From: an uncultured Campylobacter sp.
GTDB taxonomy: Bacteria > Campylobacterota > Campylobacteria > Campylobacterales > Campylobacteraceae
DNA length: 64,000 nucleotides
Direction of reading: 5' to 3'
Assembly: GCF_937980635.1 (NCBI RefSeq)
Contig: NZ_CALJPG010000030.1
Location: 20,318 to 84,317 of the forward strand
Shown: positions 32,870 through 40,471 of the stretch, in pieces
How positions within the stretch are numbered: position 1 is the stretch's first letter
How the letters are laid out: every line of letters begins with the position of its first letter
The notes under the pieces: model-generated
Database searches by the model: none
What the model was told of the DNA's origin: nothing
Seen by the model: only the letters and a program-made list of their open reading frames with translations
Program-made: the position numbers and the translations under genes

Positions 32870-34213
32870 GTGGAGACACTTAGGCTATTTTTGGCGCTTG
32901 CGGGTATCGTCGCAGTCGTCGCTTTACTGATCATGAAAAAGGATACTAAAACCGTGCTTATCGGCGTGGGTTTGGTGCTGTGCGTGCTTTGTCTAAAGCC
33001 TCTGGACGGGCTAAATGCCTTTACCTCGTATATGACTAAAGCAGGTCTTATTAAGGCGATCTGCGCCAGCATGGGTTTTGCTTTCGTGATGAAATTTACC
33101 GGCTGCGACCGCGCGCTCGTAAATTTACTCACCAGACCTCTTGGAAATATCGGATTTTTATTGATCCCTATCGTCGTGGCGCTTACATATTTTATCAATA
33201 TCGCGATTCCTTCCGCTGCGGGCTGCTCGGCTGCGGTCGGCGCTACGCTGATCCCAGTGATGATGGCTGCCGGCGTTAAACCAGAGATGGCGGGCGCGGC
33301 GGTGTTTGCGGGAACTTTCGGTAGCGTTTTAAGCCCGGGCTCGGCGCACAACGTATTTGTCGCCGATATGGTAAAGGCGCACAACCCATCTTACACGGTT
33401 CAAGACGTCATCGGGGTGCAGTTTTCTAGCGCGATTACCGCTTTGATCGTGGTTTTGATCGTAATGAGTATAACGGCGATAGTTTGCAAAGACTACACCA
33501 AGGGGGTGAATTATCTAGCGCAAAGAGAGGGCGGCGTAAATTCCGTTGCGTCAAATTCCGCCGACGGTTCAAATTTAGACGCGCAGCCTCAAAAGATAAA
33601 CGTCTTATACGCGCTTATGCCGCTAGTACCGCTAGTGATCTTAGTAATCGGCGGCACGAGCCTAAATCAGGTCTCTTTCCTAAAATGGACGAAGATGGGC
33701 GTTGCCGAAGCGATGCTACTGGGCGCTATCCTCACCATCGCCGTTACTCTAACCGATCCTCAAAAAATTACGAAGGAATTTTTCAAAGGAATGGGTAGCG
33801 CGTATGCTGAGATCATAGGTATCATCATCGCAGCGGGCGTCTTCGTCGCGGGTCTTAGCGCGTGCGGAGCGATCGATTTCGTAATCGAGTGGCTTAAAAA
33901 CGAGCAGGGCTACGTAAAATTCGGCGGAACCTTCGTGCCGTTTTTTATGGGCGTCGTGACAGGCTCGGGAGATGCGGCGTCGATGGCGTTCAACACCGCC
34001 GTGACCGTGCACGCCGACGCGTTGGGCTTTGAACAAGATAAGCTCGGTATGGCGGTTGCGATAAGCGGCGCGCTAGGCAGGAGTGCATCGCCGATTGCGG
34101 GCGCTTGCATCGTTTGCGCGGGACTTGCGATGGTAAGTCCTATTCAGATCGCCAAGAGAACGGCTCTAGGGATGTTTCTATCCGTCTGCATCATCGCATT
34201 TTTCATTTTGTAA
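32870..34213 (+). CDS. dcuC: C4-dicarboxylate transporter, DcuC family
   Basis: The 447-residue inner-membrane protein has about a dozen hydrophobic helices and resembles DcuC, which moves succinate, fumarate, malate or aspartate in anaerobes. Family-like segments are IPSAAGCSAAVGATLIPVM near 110-128, GTFGSVLSPGSAHNVFVADM near 147-166, and GSGDAASMAFNTAV near 366. ISGALGRSASPIAGACIV follows near 393. A cytoplasmic loop near 205-240 is longer and low in complexity (SNSADGSNLDAQPQK). The GTG at 32870 follows AAAAGGAG. Its place between PepE and PepT suggests it exports succinate or exchanges the aspartate and fumarate made from peptides. Confidence 0.88.
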   Translation: METLRLFLALAGIVAVVALLIMKKDTKTVLIGVGLVLCVLCLKPLDGLNAFTSYMTKAGLIKAICASMGFAFVMKFTGCDRALVNLLTRPLGNIGFLLIPIVVALTYFINIAIPSAAGCSAAVGATLIPVMMAAGVKPEMAGAAVFAGTFGSVLSPGSAHNVFVADMVKAHNPSYTVQDVIGVQFSSAITALIVVLIVMSITAIVCKDYTKGVNYLAQREGGVNSVASNSADGSNLDAQPQKINVLYALMPLVPLVILVIGGTSLNQVSFLKWTKMGVAEAMLLGAILTIAVTLTDPQKITKEFFKGMGSAYAEIIGIIIAAGVFVAGLSACGAIDFVIEWLKNEQGYVKFGGTFVPFFMGVVTGSGDAASMAFNTAVTVHADALGFEQDKLGMAVAISGALGRSASPIAGACIVCAGLAMVSPIQIAKRTALGMFLSVCIIAFFIL

Positions 34214-34225
34214 AAAGGGTTATTT

Positions 34226-35458
34226 GTGGATATCGTGCAGAGGTTTGTAAACTACACCAAAATTAACACCACCACAAATAGAGCCGCGGGTGCTGCGGGC
34301 ATAATGCCCTCAAATCCCAAGGAGCTCGAGTTAGCAGGCCTCATAAAAGGCGAGCTAGAAGCCCTGGATATAAAAAATATCAGCCTTAGCGAAAAGTCGA
34401 TTTTGATCGCTAAAATTCCCTCAAATTTAGACGCGCCCGCTGCGAGCATAGCGTTTTTCGCCCACCTTGATACCAGCGCTGAGCAGACGAATGATACCAA
34501 AGCTCAGATCGTAAGATACGAAGGCGGCGATATCTGCTTAAACAAAGAGCTAGAGATATATCTTAAAGAGAGCGAAAATGAGGAGCTGCGAGATTACAAA
34601 GGAGACGAGATTATCGTAACGGACGGCACTAGCTTGCTAGGCGCCGACGATAAGGCGGCGATCGCCGCGATCCTGAATGCGCTGGAATTTTTCGTCCAAA
34701 ATCCGCAGATCAAGCACGGCGAGATAATCGCTTGCTTCGTACCGGACGAGGAGCAGGGCTTGCGGGGCGCAAAGGCACTGGATGTAAGCGAGATAGGCGC
34801 AGACTTTGGCTACTGCCTTGATTGCTGCGGCATCGGTGAGTTTATCTACGAGAATTGGAACGCGGGCGATTGCGTCGTTACCTTCAAAGGCCAGTCCGCT
34901 CATCCGATGAACGCCAAGGGCAAGCTCGTAAATTCCTTGCTTTTGGCGCATAAGTTTATCTCGCTGCTGCCCGCGGGCGAGGCGCCCGAATACACAGAGG
35001 GCAAGGAGGGCTATTTTTGGGTCAAGGAGCTTAGCGGCAACAGCGCAAAGACTGTCCTAAAGATCGATGTGAGGGAATTTGACGAGAAAAGATACGAGCA
35101 GCGCATGGAATTTTTGCAAAAAACTGCGGATGGGCTTCGCGCGATCTGGGGCGATCGGATCGAAATTTTACTAAACGACCGCTATAAAAATGTCTATAAC
35201 TTTTTGAAAAACGATGATGCGCCGGCGATACGTTTTGCGAAGCAGGCTTTTAAAAGCCTAAATATTGAGCCCAAGACCAAGCCTATGCGAGGTGGCTACG
35301 ACGGCGCCGTCATCTCCGCAAAGGGGCTGCCGTGCCCGAACCTCTTTACCGGCGGGCATAATTTCCACTCGATTTACGAGTATCTGCCCGTAGGCTCTTT
35401 AAAGGCAGCGAGCGAGGTGGTTAAGCAGATCATAACGCTGGCGGCGGCGCGAGCTTAG
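34226..35458 (+). CDS. pepT: Peptidase T (tripeptide aminopeptidase)
   Basis: PepT removes N-terminal residues from tripeptides, as a cytoplasmic di-zinc M20B enzyme. The 410-residue protein keeps the family pattern: FFAHLDTSAEQTND near 77-90, TDGTSLLGADDKAAIAAI near 132-149 (bridging Asp), VPDEEQGLRGAK near 174 (Glu pair), SAHPMNAKGKLVNS in the lid, and GGYDGAVISAKGLPCPNLFTGG near 354-375. The start is GTG, 12 bases after dcuC with AAAAGGG. It ends the operon; a short GAGC/GCTC hairpin overlaps the stop region. No terminator with a T-run is seen. Confidence 0.95.
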   Translation: MDIVQRFVNYTKINTTTNRAAGAAGIMPSNPKELELAGLIKGELEALDIKNISLSEKSILIAKIPSNLDAPAASIAFFAHLDTSAEQTNDTKAQIVRYEGGDICLNKELEIYLKESENEELRDYKGDEIIVTDGTSLLGADDKAAIAAILNALEFFVQNPQIKHGEIIACFVPDEEQGLRGAKALDVSEIGADFGYCLDCCGIGEFIYENWNAGDCVVTFKGQSAHPMNAKGKLVNSLLLAHKFISLLPAGEAPEYTEGKEGYFWVKELSGNSAKTVLKIDVREFDEKRYEQRMEFLQKTADGLRAIWGDRIEILLNDRYKNVYNFLKNDDAPAIRFAKQAFKSLNIEPKTKPMRGGYDGAVISAKGLPCPNLFTGGHNFHSIYEYLPVGSLKAASEVVKQIITLAAARA

Positions 35459-35994
35459 CTCGGGCGCTTTCTACTCCGCGCGCAGATTTTAATTTAGCTC
35501 GTTTATTCCGCCGCGAAATTTTACCCTGCATAGCGTAATTTTTGGTCCCGTGGCAACGGATGATTCGGGCTACGACTATGACTCAGCTTTTGCGCGGTAC
35601 CATTGTAGTGAGGAGGTAGTGGCATTTCTGCTCGCGCTTTACGATGGCGACGCGTGCGTGGGTGCGGCGGATCGAAACAACTTCGAGTTTAGCTTACAAG
35701 CTACGTGATTTGACTACGCGGGAGAACGCTAATTTTTACGCTTTTAGCGCATCGCGATGAAACGGCAGCTTCTAGACTGCGTATAGTCTTATAAAATTTA
35801 AGCTGATTTGATGTACATTTCGCGCCGAACGTGGCTTTGAAATTTAACGCGTGAGCTATGTATTTGACTTGCGATGCGAGCTCAAGCGCGCAATTTTCGG
35901 GCTCGACTTGCAAACTAGACGAAATTTTTGGCACGGTAAAAGTAAAATTTAACCACACAACGCGTTAAAATTTAAAGAAATTTAAGGAGTGAAA
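35459..35994. other. Intergenic stretch with an orphan open frame
   Basis: About 535 bases. A plus-strand frame open from about 35490 to a TGA near 35708 reads IFGPVATDDSGYDYDSAF and then EEVVAFLLALYDGDAC. It has protein-like composition, but only a possible GTG start and no ribosome site, so it may be a gene fragment or chance. A minus-strand frame (35701-35958) is less convincing. The 3' end holds AAATTT-rich sequence before the next gene. Confidence 0.4.
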
Positions 35995-36630
35995 ATGGGA
36001 AAATCCGCCTTGGTGCTGGGCGCTACGGGCGTCGTAGGCAGGGAACTGGTGCGCGAGCTTTGCGAGAGCCCGGGTTACGATGAGGTAGAGGCGTGGACGC
36101 GCCGCGAGATAGGCTTTTGCCACCCTAAGCTTCGCGCGCAGGTCATTGATTTTGAGGGTATCTCGGATATTGCATCGTATAAATTTGATGAAATTTTTTG
36201 CGCGCTTGGCACGACGATGAAGCAGGCGGGTTCGCGCGAGGCGTTTTTGCGCGTGGATGTGGACTACGTCTATGCGGTGGCGAAGTGGGGCAAAGCAGCG
36301 GGCGTGCGGTGCTTTGTGCTCGTATCAGCTCCGGGTGCGAACGAGGACTCGCTAAGCTTTTATCTACGCGCCAAAGGACGTATTGAGCGGCGCGTGAGCG
36401 AGCTTCGCTTTGACAGCCTTCAGATCGTCCGTCCGCCGATAATCTTGGGCGAGAGACCTGATGCTCGCCCGCTAGAGCGGCTTGCGGCGGCGGTTTTTAA
36501 ACTGCTGCCCGCCTGCGTGTTCGGCAAATTTAGACCGCTTAGCGGCGCAAGTATCGCCCGCGCGATGATAAATGCGGCTAGCAGCGACGCGCGCGGCGTG
36601 CAAATCTACGAGCCGCGGGAATTTCTATAA
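35995..36630 (+). CDS. NAD(P)-binding Rossmann oxidoreductase (HTATIP2/TIP30-like)
   Basis: The 211-residue protein starts with a short-chain Rossmann fingerprint, ALVLGATGVVGRELVREL, and continues in the atypical SDR style: EIFCALGTTMKQAGSREAFLRVDVDYV near 66-92 and CFVLVSAPGANEDSLSFYLRAKGRIE near 106-131, with the conserved tyrosine and lysine replaced by YLRAK. This matches the TIP30/YbjT-like NAD(P)H-binding group of unknown substrate. I chose ATG 35995 because AAGGAG sits five bases before it. It is a single-gene unit with no related neighbours. Confidence 0.8.
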   Translation: MGKSALVLGATGVVGRELVRELCESPGYDEVEAWTRREIGFCHPKLRAQVIDFEGISDIASYKFDEIFCALGTTMKQAGSREAFLRVDVDYVYAVAKWGKAAGVRCFVLVSAPGANEDSLSFYLRAKGRIERRVSELRFDSLQIVRPPIILGERPDARPLERLAAAVFKLLPACVFGKFRPLSGASIARAMINAASSDARGVQIYEPREFL

Positions 36631-37001
36631 ATCGCGAGTAAAATTTCAGCGCGAGAGCAGGATTAAATTTAAAACTAAAGTTTTAGGCAGTGTGGATAAA
36701 ATTTTATAAATTGATCTACTTAAATTAAATTTTAAATTTAATATAATTTTATAGTAAAATTTCTCGCTTGAAATTTTCAGCGTGGAATCTTGCATACTGT
36801 GTTGTTGCAAAATTTTGTTATAAAACCCTATGCTAAAATTTTAGGACTAAATTTGCGGTGTATTTAGTTTAGCCGCAAATGAAGCTTCCTAGGGCTTTAA
36901 GCTCGCATGCGGTTATGGCAACTTCAAGCCCCGAAACGATCGTAAGTTTTGCAAATTTACAAATTCGCGATATTAAATCCTAAAAATTATGAGCTACTTA
37001 G
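36631..37001. other. AT-rich intergenic stretch
   Basis: About 370 bases with an AT-rich core near 36660-36770 (repeated TTAAATT/AAATTTAA). No frame longer than a few dozen codons and no RNA-like fold is evident until the hairpin at 37002. Confidence 0.5.
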
Positions 37002-37029
37002 GAGGCGAAAACGTCTATTTTTTCGCCTC
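37002..37029. terminator. Hairpin at the end of the sapC-like gene
   Basis: GAGGCGAAAA (37002-37011) pairs with TTTTCGCCTC (37020-37029) around an eight-base loop and includes the last codons of the minus-strand sapC-like gene. It may stop transcripts from either side. Confidence 0.6.
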
Positions 37030-37701
37030 TTTCTGCGCGGTCGGTGGGTCAAGCTGCATGATCTTATCGCCTAGGCGCTGAAAATTTGCAAGGCTTTTTA
37101 GGTGGAAATACGCTAACTCCAGATATCCGCGGCGCGCGAAATCCGCGAGCTTTTTATCGCTTAGCTTCAAAAGCTTCTCGCGATTTACGACCGAAAAGCC
37201 GTTCAGCAAAGACGATTCCTTGCCGCTAGAGTTGATGCCGAGCTCCTTGGCCTCTAAAATCCCAGCCTTTTGAAATTCCGCCGCCGCAACGCGCGTGCGC
37301 ATATCTAAATCGGCGTAGTTTTTCATCACCTCTTTTAAATTTTGTAAAAACGGCGTCGGTTTGCCGTCTTTAAAAAGCGCCTCGCCGTCGCCTTTGATCT
37401 GCTGCGCGTCCTCATCGAAGCAGATCGCCGTTTGCTCGCCGATCTGGGCTAGGAAAAACGGATAATTCTGCACCGAGGAAGGCACCGTTCCTTTATAATC
37501 CTTATCGATTAGGACGTTTTTGGTGCGCCCTAGCAGCGCCACCATTTTGGGCTCTTTTTCGATGGTAAATACGATAACGAGGTTGTCCGCGCAAAACGGA
37601 ATCTCCGGCGCGATTACAGGCACGAAAGGCGCGGTAGGGAATGCATCCGCGTGATACTGTAAATCCGCGTGTTTAACGCTATCTAATACGACTGGGGTCA
37701 T
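37015..37701 (-). CDS. SapC-family protein
   Basis: The 228-residue protein matches the SapC family, named from the S-layer secretion locus of Campylobacter fetus. Markers are PVVLDSVKHADLQYHA at the N-terminus, a hydrophobic PEIPFCADNLVIVFT segment and NYPFFLAQIGEQTAICFDEDAQQI near residue 97. It has no signal peptide and no clear membrane helix. SapC homologues are common beyond S-layer loci and their biochemical role is not known. None of the other sap genes is nearby, so S-layer export is not implied. A minus-strand TATAAT at 37727-37732 and an AAAGGA site support the ATG at 37701. Confidence 0.82.
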   Translation of the reverse strand: MTPVVLDSVKHADLQYHADAFPTAPFVPVIAPEIPFCADNLVIVFTIEKEPKMVALLGRTKNVLIDKDYKGTVPSSVQNYPFFLAQIGEQTAICFDEDAQQIKGDGEALFKDGKPTPFLQNLKEVMKNYADLDMRTRVAAAEFQKAGILEAKELGINSSGKESSLLNGFSVVNREKLLKLSDKKLADFARRGYLELAYFHLKSLANFQRLGDKIMQLDPPTAQKEAKK

Positions 37702-37726
37702 GTTAGTCCTTTAAAAAATTTTAGCA

Positions 37727-37732
37727 ATTATA
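37727..37732 (-). promoter_or_regulatory. Predicted -10 box for the sapC-like gene
   Basis: TATAAT on the minus strand in an AT-rich stretch, about 26 bases before the ATG, followed by an AAAGGA ribosome site. Confidence 0.5.
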
Positions 37733-37820
37733 TAAAAAAGAATATTAAAATTCTAAAGGGTTTTAAAATTTCAGCTGTTTTTACTTGCGTAAATTTAGAC
37801 ATTTAGAATTTTAAATTTGA

Positions 37821-37826
37821 TAGAAT
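37821..37826 (+). promoter_or_regulatory. Predicted -10 box for cysQ
   Basis: TAGAAT preceded by AT-rich sequence, about 25 bases before the GTG at 37851. Confidence 0.4.
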
Positions 37827-37850
37827 CACCGTTAAATTTAAGGAGCGAAA

Positions 37851-38624
37851 GTGGGCTTGGATGAGCTTTTGGCGCTTGCCGAGGACGCCGCAAAAAAGGC
37901 AAACGCCGCGATAATGCAAAACTACGACAAATTCGATATTTTTGTCAAAGCGGACAGATCGCCGCTTACGAATGCCGATCTTGCGGCAAACGATGTGATA
38001 ATGCGTACTCTAGAGCCCAGCGGCATCGCGATCTGCTCGGAAGAGCGCGTACTGGATAGCAAACAGCGCATGAGCGAGGAGAGATTTTGGCTCATAGATC
38101 CGCTGGACGGCACGAAGGAGTTCATCGCACGCAACGGCGAGTTTTGCGTCTGCATCGCGCTGATCGAGCATGGGCGCCCGATTTTAGCGGCGATCGGCGT
38201 GCCCGTAAGCGGCGACGTATATAGCTCAAACGGCGACGGAGTCTATAAAAACGGCGTCCTGCTCGCTCGCCCCGCTAGCGCGCCTCAAATTTTCATGCAC
38301 GGCCGACATAGCAAATCCGAAAAATATCCGCAATTTGCGCAAAAATTTGGAATGCAGCTCGTGCGCAAGGGCTCTGCGATAAAATTTTGCATTTTAGCCG
38401 AGGGAGGTGCGAGCGCATATGCGAGATTTAGCGATTGTTCGCTTTGGGACATCGCCGCGGGAGATTTTTTGTTGCATCAAAGCGGCGGAGCGGTAGTGGA
38501 TCTAAAGATAATGAAGGCGCCGCTTTATAATGGAAAAAGCCTGATAAATAACCATTATTTGGCGGTCGGCGCGAGTGCGGTAAAATTATTGCCTAAAATG
38601 TTGGAGTTCGCAAAGAATTTTTAA
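37851..38624 (+). CDS. cysQ: 3'(2'),5'-bisphosphate nucleotidase CysQ
   Basis: CysQ, an inositol-monophosphatase-fold enzyme, removes the 3'-phosphate from PAP and PAPS, protecting sulfur metabolism. The 257-residue protein has the lithium-sensitive phosphatase motifs: SEERVLDSKQ with metal-binding glutamates near residue 63, FWLIDPLDGTKEFI near 83-96 (D-P-L-D-G-T), and a C-terminal CSLWDIAAGDFLLHQSGG near 200. The start GTG has AAGGAG six bases upstream. Other members of the fold act on inositol phosphates, but the DPLDGTKEF motif favours CysQ. No sulfate-assimilation genes are in the window. Confidence 0.92.
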   Translation: MGLDELLALAEDAAKKANAAIMQNYDKFDIFVKADRSPLTNADLAANDVIMRTLEPSGIAICSEERVLDSKQRMSEERFWLIDPLDGTKEFIARNGEFCVCIALIEHGRPILAAIGVPVSGDVYSSNGDGVYKNGVLLARPASAPQIFMHGRHSKSEKYPQFAQKFGMQLVRKGSAIKFCILAEGGASAYARFSDCSLWDIAAGDFLLHQSGGAVVDLKIMKAPLYNGKSLINNHYLAVGASAVKLLPKMLEFAKNF

Positions 38625-38646
38625 GTTAAATTTATAGTAAACGTTC

Positions 38647-38652
38647 TATAAT
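38647..38652 (+). promoter_or_regulatory. Predicted -10 box for the pilin-like gene
   Basis: A perfect TATAAT about 35 bases before the ATG, in the short AT-rich spacer after cysQ. Confidence 0.55.
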
Positions 38653-38687
38653 ATAAGTCCAAAAATTTTTTATCAAAGGATAAAAAC

Positions 38688-39083
38688 ATGAAGGGCTTTA
38701 CTATGATCGAATTAATTTTCGTGATCGTGATTTTAGGTGTTTTGGCGGCAGTTGCCATTCCAAAACTAGCAGCTACACGCGATGATGCAGAAGTCGTTAG
38801 AGCAGCGCAGAATGTATCTACATCGCTGACTGATCTAATGGCTTATTATACTTCGCAAGGCGAGTATGATAATAGCACGACAGGTTTTAACAACATGACA
38901 AATGTTAAAAATCCTATTACCGTAAAAGGCAAGACTTGTGCTACATATACCGTCGATAGCAAAACCAAGGTTACTCTTACAAAAAAGATGGATGGTTTAT
39001 GCGCTCAGGTATGGGATATGCCGGGGTTAAAGAATATAAATGCCGTCTATGCGTCTGACGCTTTATTGATTATTAAGCAGTAG
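38688..39083 (+). CDS. Type IV pilin-like prepilin
   Basis: The 131-residue protein has a textbook class III signal: MKG then FTMIELIFVIVILGVLAAV, cleaved after Gly3 with Glu8 (Glu5 of the mature protein) for assembly. The globular part is short and has two cysteines (TCATYTV and DGLCAQVW), probably forming the D-region disulfide. Such proteins form competence pseudopili, type II secretion pseudopili or type IV pili; no assembly ATPase or prepilin peptidase is in the window. GC content is below the local average. AAAGGA precedes the ATG. A hairpin terminator follows directly. The neighbouring minus-strand gene resembles disulfide-bond membrane proteins in topology. Confidence 0.87.
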   Translation: MKGFTMIELIFVIVILGVLAAVAIPKLAATRDDAEVVRAAQNVSTSLTDLMAYYTSQGEYDNSTTGFNNMTNVKNPITVKGKTCATYTVDSKTKVTLTKKMDGLCAQVWDMPGLKNINAVYASDALLIIKQ

Positions 39084-39090
39084 CTTCTTT

Positions 39091-39116
39091 GGCGCAGGGA
39101 CTATCTCTGCGCCTTC
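39091..39116. terminator. Bidirectional hairpin terminator after the pilin-like gene
   Basis: GGCGCAG (39091-39097) pairs with CTGCGCC (39107-39113), followed by TTCTTATTT on the plus strand and AAGAAG before it. It lies between convergent genes and overlaps the last codons of the minus-strand gene. Confidence 0.7.
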
Positions 39117-39712
39117 TTATTTATAAATCCAAGAAAAATTCCAATCATCCAAATAATTGCGAAAAATATAAAGATAAAACTCCAAAATTGCGCCAGATCC
39201 ACGCTTTTGCTTGCTGGAAACAGATACCAGCCTCCGCTATAAAGAGCCGTCAGTTTAGCTTGTAGCCCCTCTAGCATTGTATCGGTCGGTACCGCCGGTA
39301 CGTCGAATGCGCAGCTGTTAAATGGCTTAAAAATTGGCACTATGCTTAGATCAAAATTTAAAAATCTCACCGCTCCACCGCAGCCGCTCATCCCGCTCAT
39401 ATCTCCGTTCCCTCGCAGTACCGTGTGAATTTTAGCTAAATTTAGCGACGAGACAAATCCTAGCGCCGCGCCGTAAAACCACACCGCATATCCGCAGATC
39501 GCGCCGTAAACGTCCTTGCCACAAACCGCTAAAATCACCGCTCCTAGCGCTATGGCGCAAAGCCCGAATCTCACGTGAATGCTAAAGCTTTCTGGATAGA
39601 TAAAAAGGAATTTTTGCAAGAAAAAATATGAAAATGCTAGCCAAAAAAGCGCCCAGATAGCACAAAAAGCGAGAAATTTTTTAGAGTATCTGTTTTGAAA
39701 TTTTAAAATCAT
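39101..39712 (-). CDS. Four-helix membrane protein, DsbB-like topology
   Basis: The 203-residue protein has about four membrane helices (about 13-38, 49-66, 70-96 and 170-193). A large periplasmic loop lies between helices three and four, holding two cysteines (SGCGG and NSCAFDVP) and GGWYLFPAS. DsbB/DsbI proteins have this plan, with a reactive Cys pair in that loop, but the first-loop CXXC of DsbB is missing. I therefore give only a topology-based label. It starts with ATG after AAAGGA and is convergent with the two-cysteine pilin-like gene. It could also be an unrelated Campylobacter membrane protein. Confidence 0.5.
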   Translation of the reverse strand: MILKFQNRYSKKFLAFCAIWALFWLAFSYFFLQKFLFIYPESFSIHVRFGLCAIALGAVILAVCGKDVYGAICGYAVWFYGAALGFVSSLNLAKIHTVLRGNGDMSGMSGCGGAVRFLNFDLSIVPIFKPFNSCAFDVPAVPTDTMLEGLQAKLTALYSGGWYLFPASKSVDLAQFWSFIFIFFAIIWMIGIFLGFINKKAQR

Positions 39713-39736
39713 AAAAATCCTTTCCTCGCATGATTT

Positions 39737-39742
39737 TATAAT
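39737..39742 (+). promoter_or_regulatory. Predicted -10 box for the TRAP genes
   Basis: TATAAT on the plus strand 67 bases before the TTG start of the DctQ-like gene, in an AT-rich spacer. Confidence 0.4.
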
Positions 39743-39808
39743 AAATTGCAGATATTTTTGCTAAAATTCCAGCTTTTATAGCAAAAATTTAAAGCAAAGG
39801 GTAAAATT

Positions 39809-40378
39809 TTGAAGGGTTTTTTACGCAAATTAGAAAGAGCTTTTGATGCGTTTGCAAATATCTTAGGCGTATTGAGTATCGTATTTTTGGCGCTTTTAGT
39901 TATAGTCGTTTTTTACAACGTTGTGGCGCGCTATCTTTTTCCAGCCGCAAATTCCGTCGCTATGCAAGAACTTACGTGGTGGCTATATTCGGCGATGTTT
40001 TTATTCGGTGTGACCTACGCGCTTAAAGAAAACGCCCACGTTCGCGTGGATATTTTTTACGAAAATTTTAGCCCCACTGCAAAAGCGCTCATAAATATCT
40101 TAGGCACGATATTTTTCATTTTGCCTTTCGTGGCGCTCGTGGCGTTCTTTTCGATCGATTATGTAAGCGAGGCTTATACGAGCCATGAGGCCAGCGCCAA
40201 TCCTGGCGGCATGCAGCATCTTTGGATCATCAAGTCCGCAATCACGCTTAGCTATGCGTTTTTATTTATCTACGCGTTTGGATTTTTGATTAAAAATATT
40301 AACGCCCTGCTTGATGTTAGGGAAAACAAAGGCTCGGAATTTCTTAGTGGAAATTCTTCGGGCGCACAGAGTGTGTGA
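39809..40378 (+). CDS. TRAP transporter small membrane subunit (DctQ-like)
   Basis: The 189-residue protein has four membrane helices and the DctQ pattern: a short cytoplasmic start, a first helix IVFLALLVIVVFYNVVARYLF with the conserved N-V-x-x-R-Y near residues 37-42, an ELTWWLYSAMFLFGVTYALKENAHVRVD segment (W-x-x and H-V-R-V-D near 75-80), and two more helices. TRAP transporters use a sodium gradient and a periplasmic binding protein to take up organic acids. The start is TTG after AAAGGG. The gene is followed after about 90 bases by the large subunit. No binding protein (DctP) gene is adjacent in the window. Confidence 0.9.
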   Translation: MKGFLRKLERAFDAFANILGVLSIVFLALLVIVVFYNVVARYLFPAANSVAMQELTWWLYSAMFLFGVTYALKENAHVRVDIFYENFSPTAKALINILGTIFFILPFVALVAFFSIDYVSEAYTSHEASANPGGMQHLWIIKSAITLSYAFLFIYAFGFLIKNINALLDVRENKGSEFLSGNSSGAQSV

Positions 40379-40471
40379 GGGCAAAATGAGCTTAAATTTA
40401 AAATTCTATAAATTTCACACTTTTTGCGCTTGGGCGAAATTTTGCCATGGCAAGATAAAAGGTGGCGAGCT

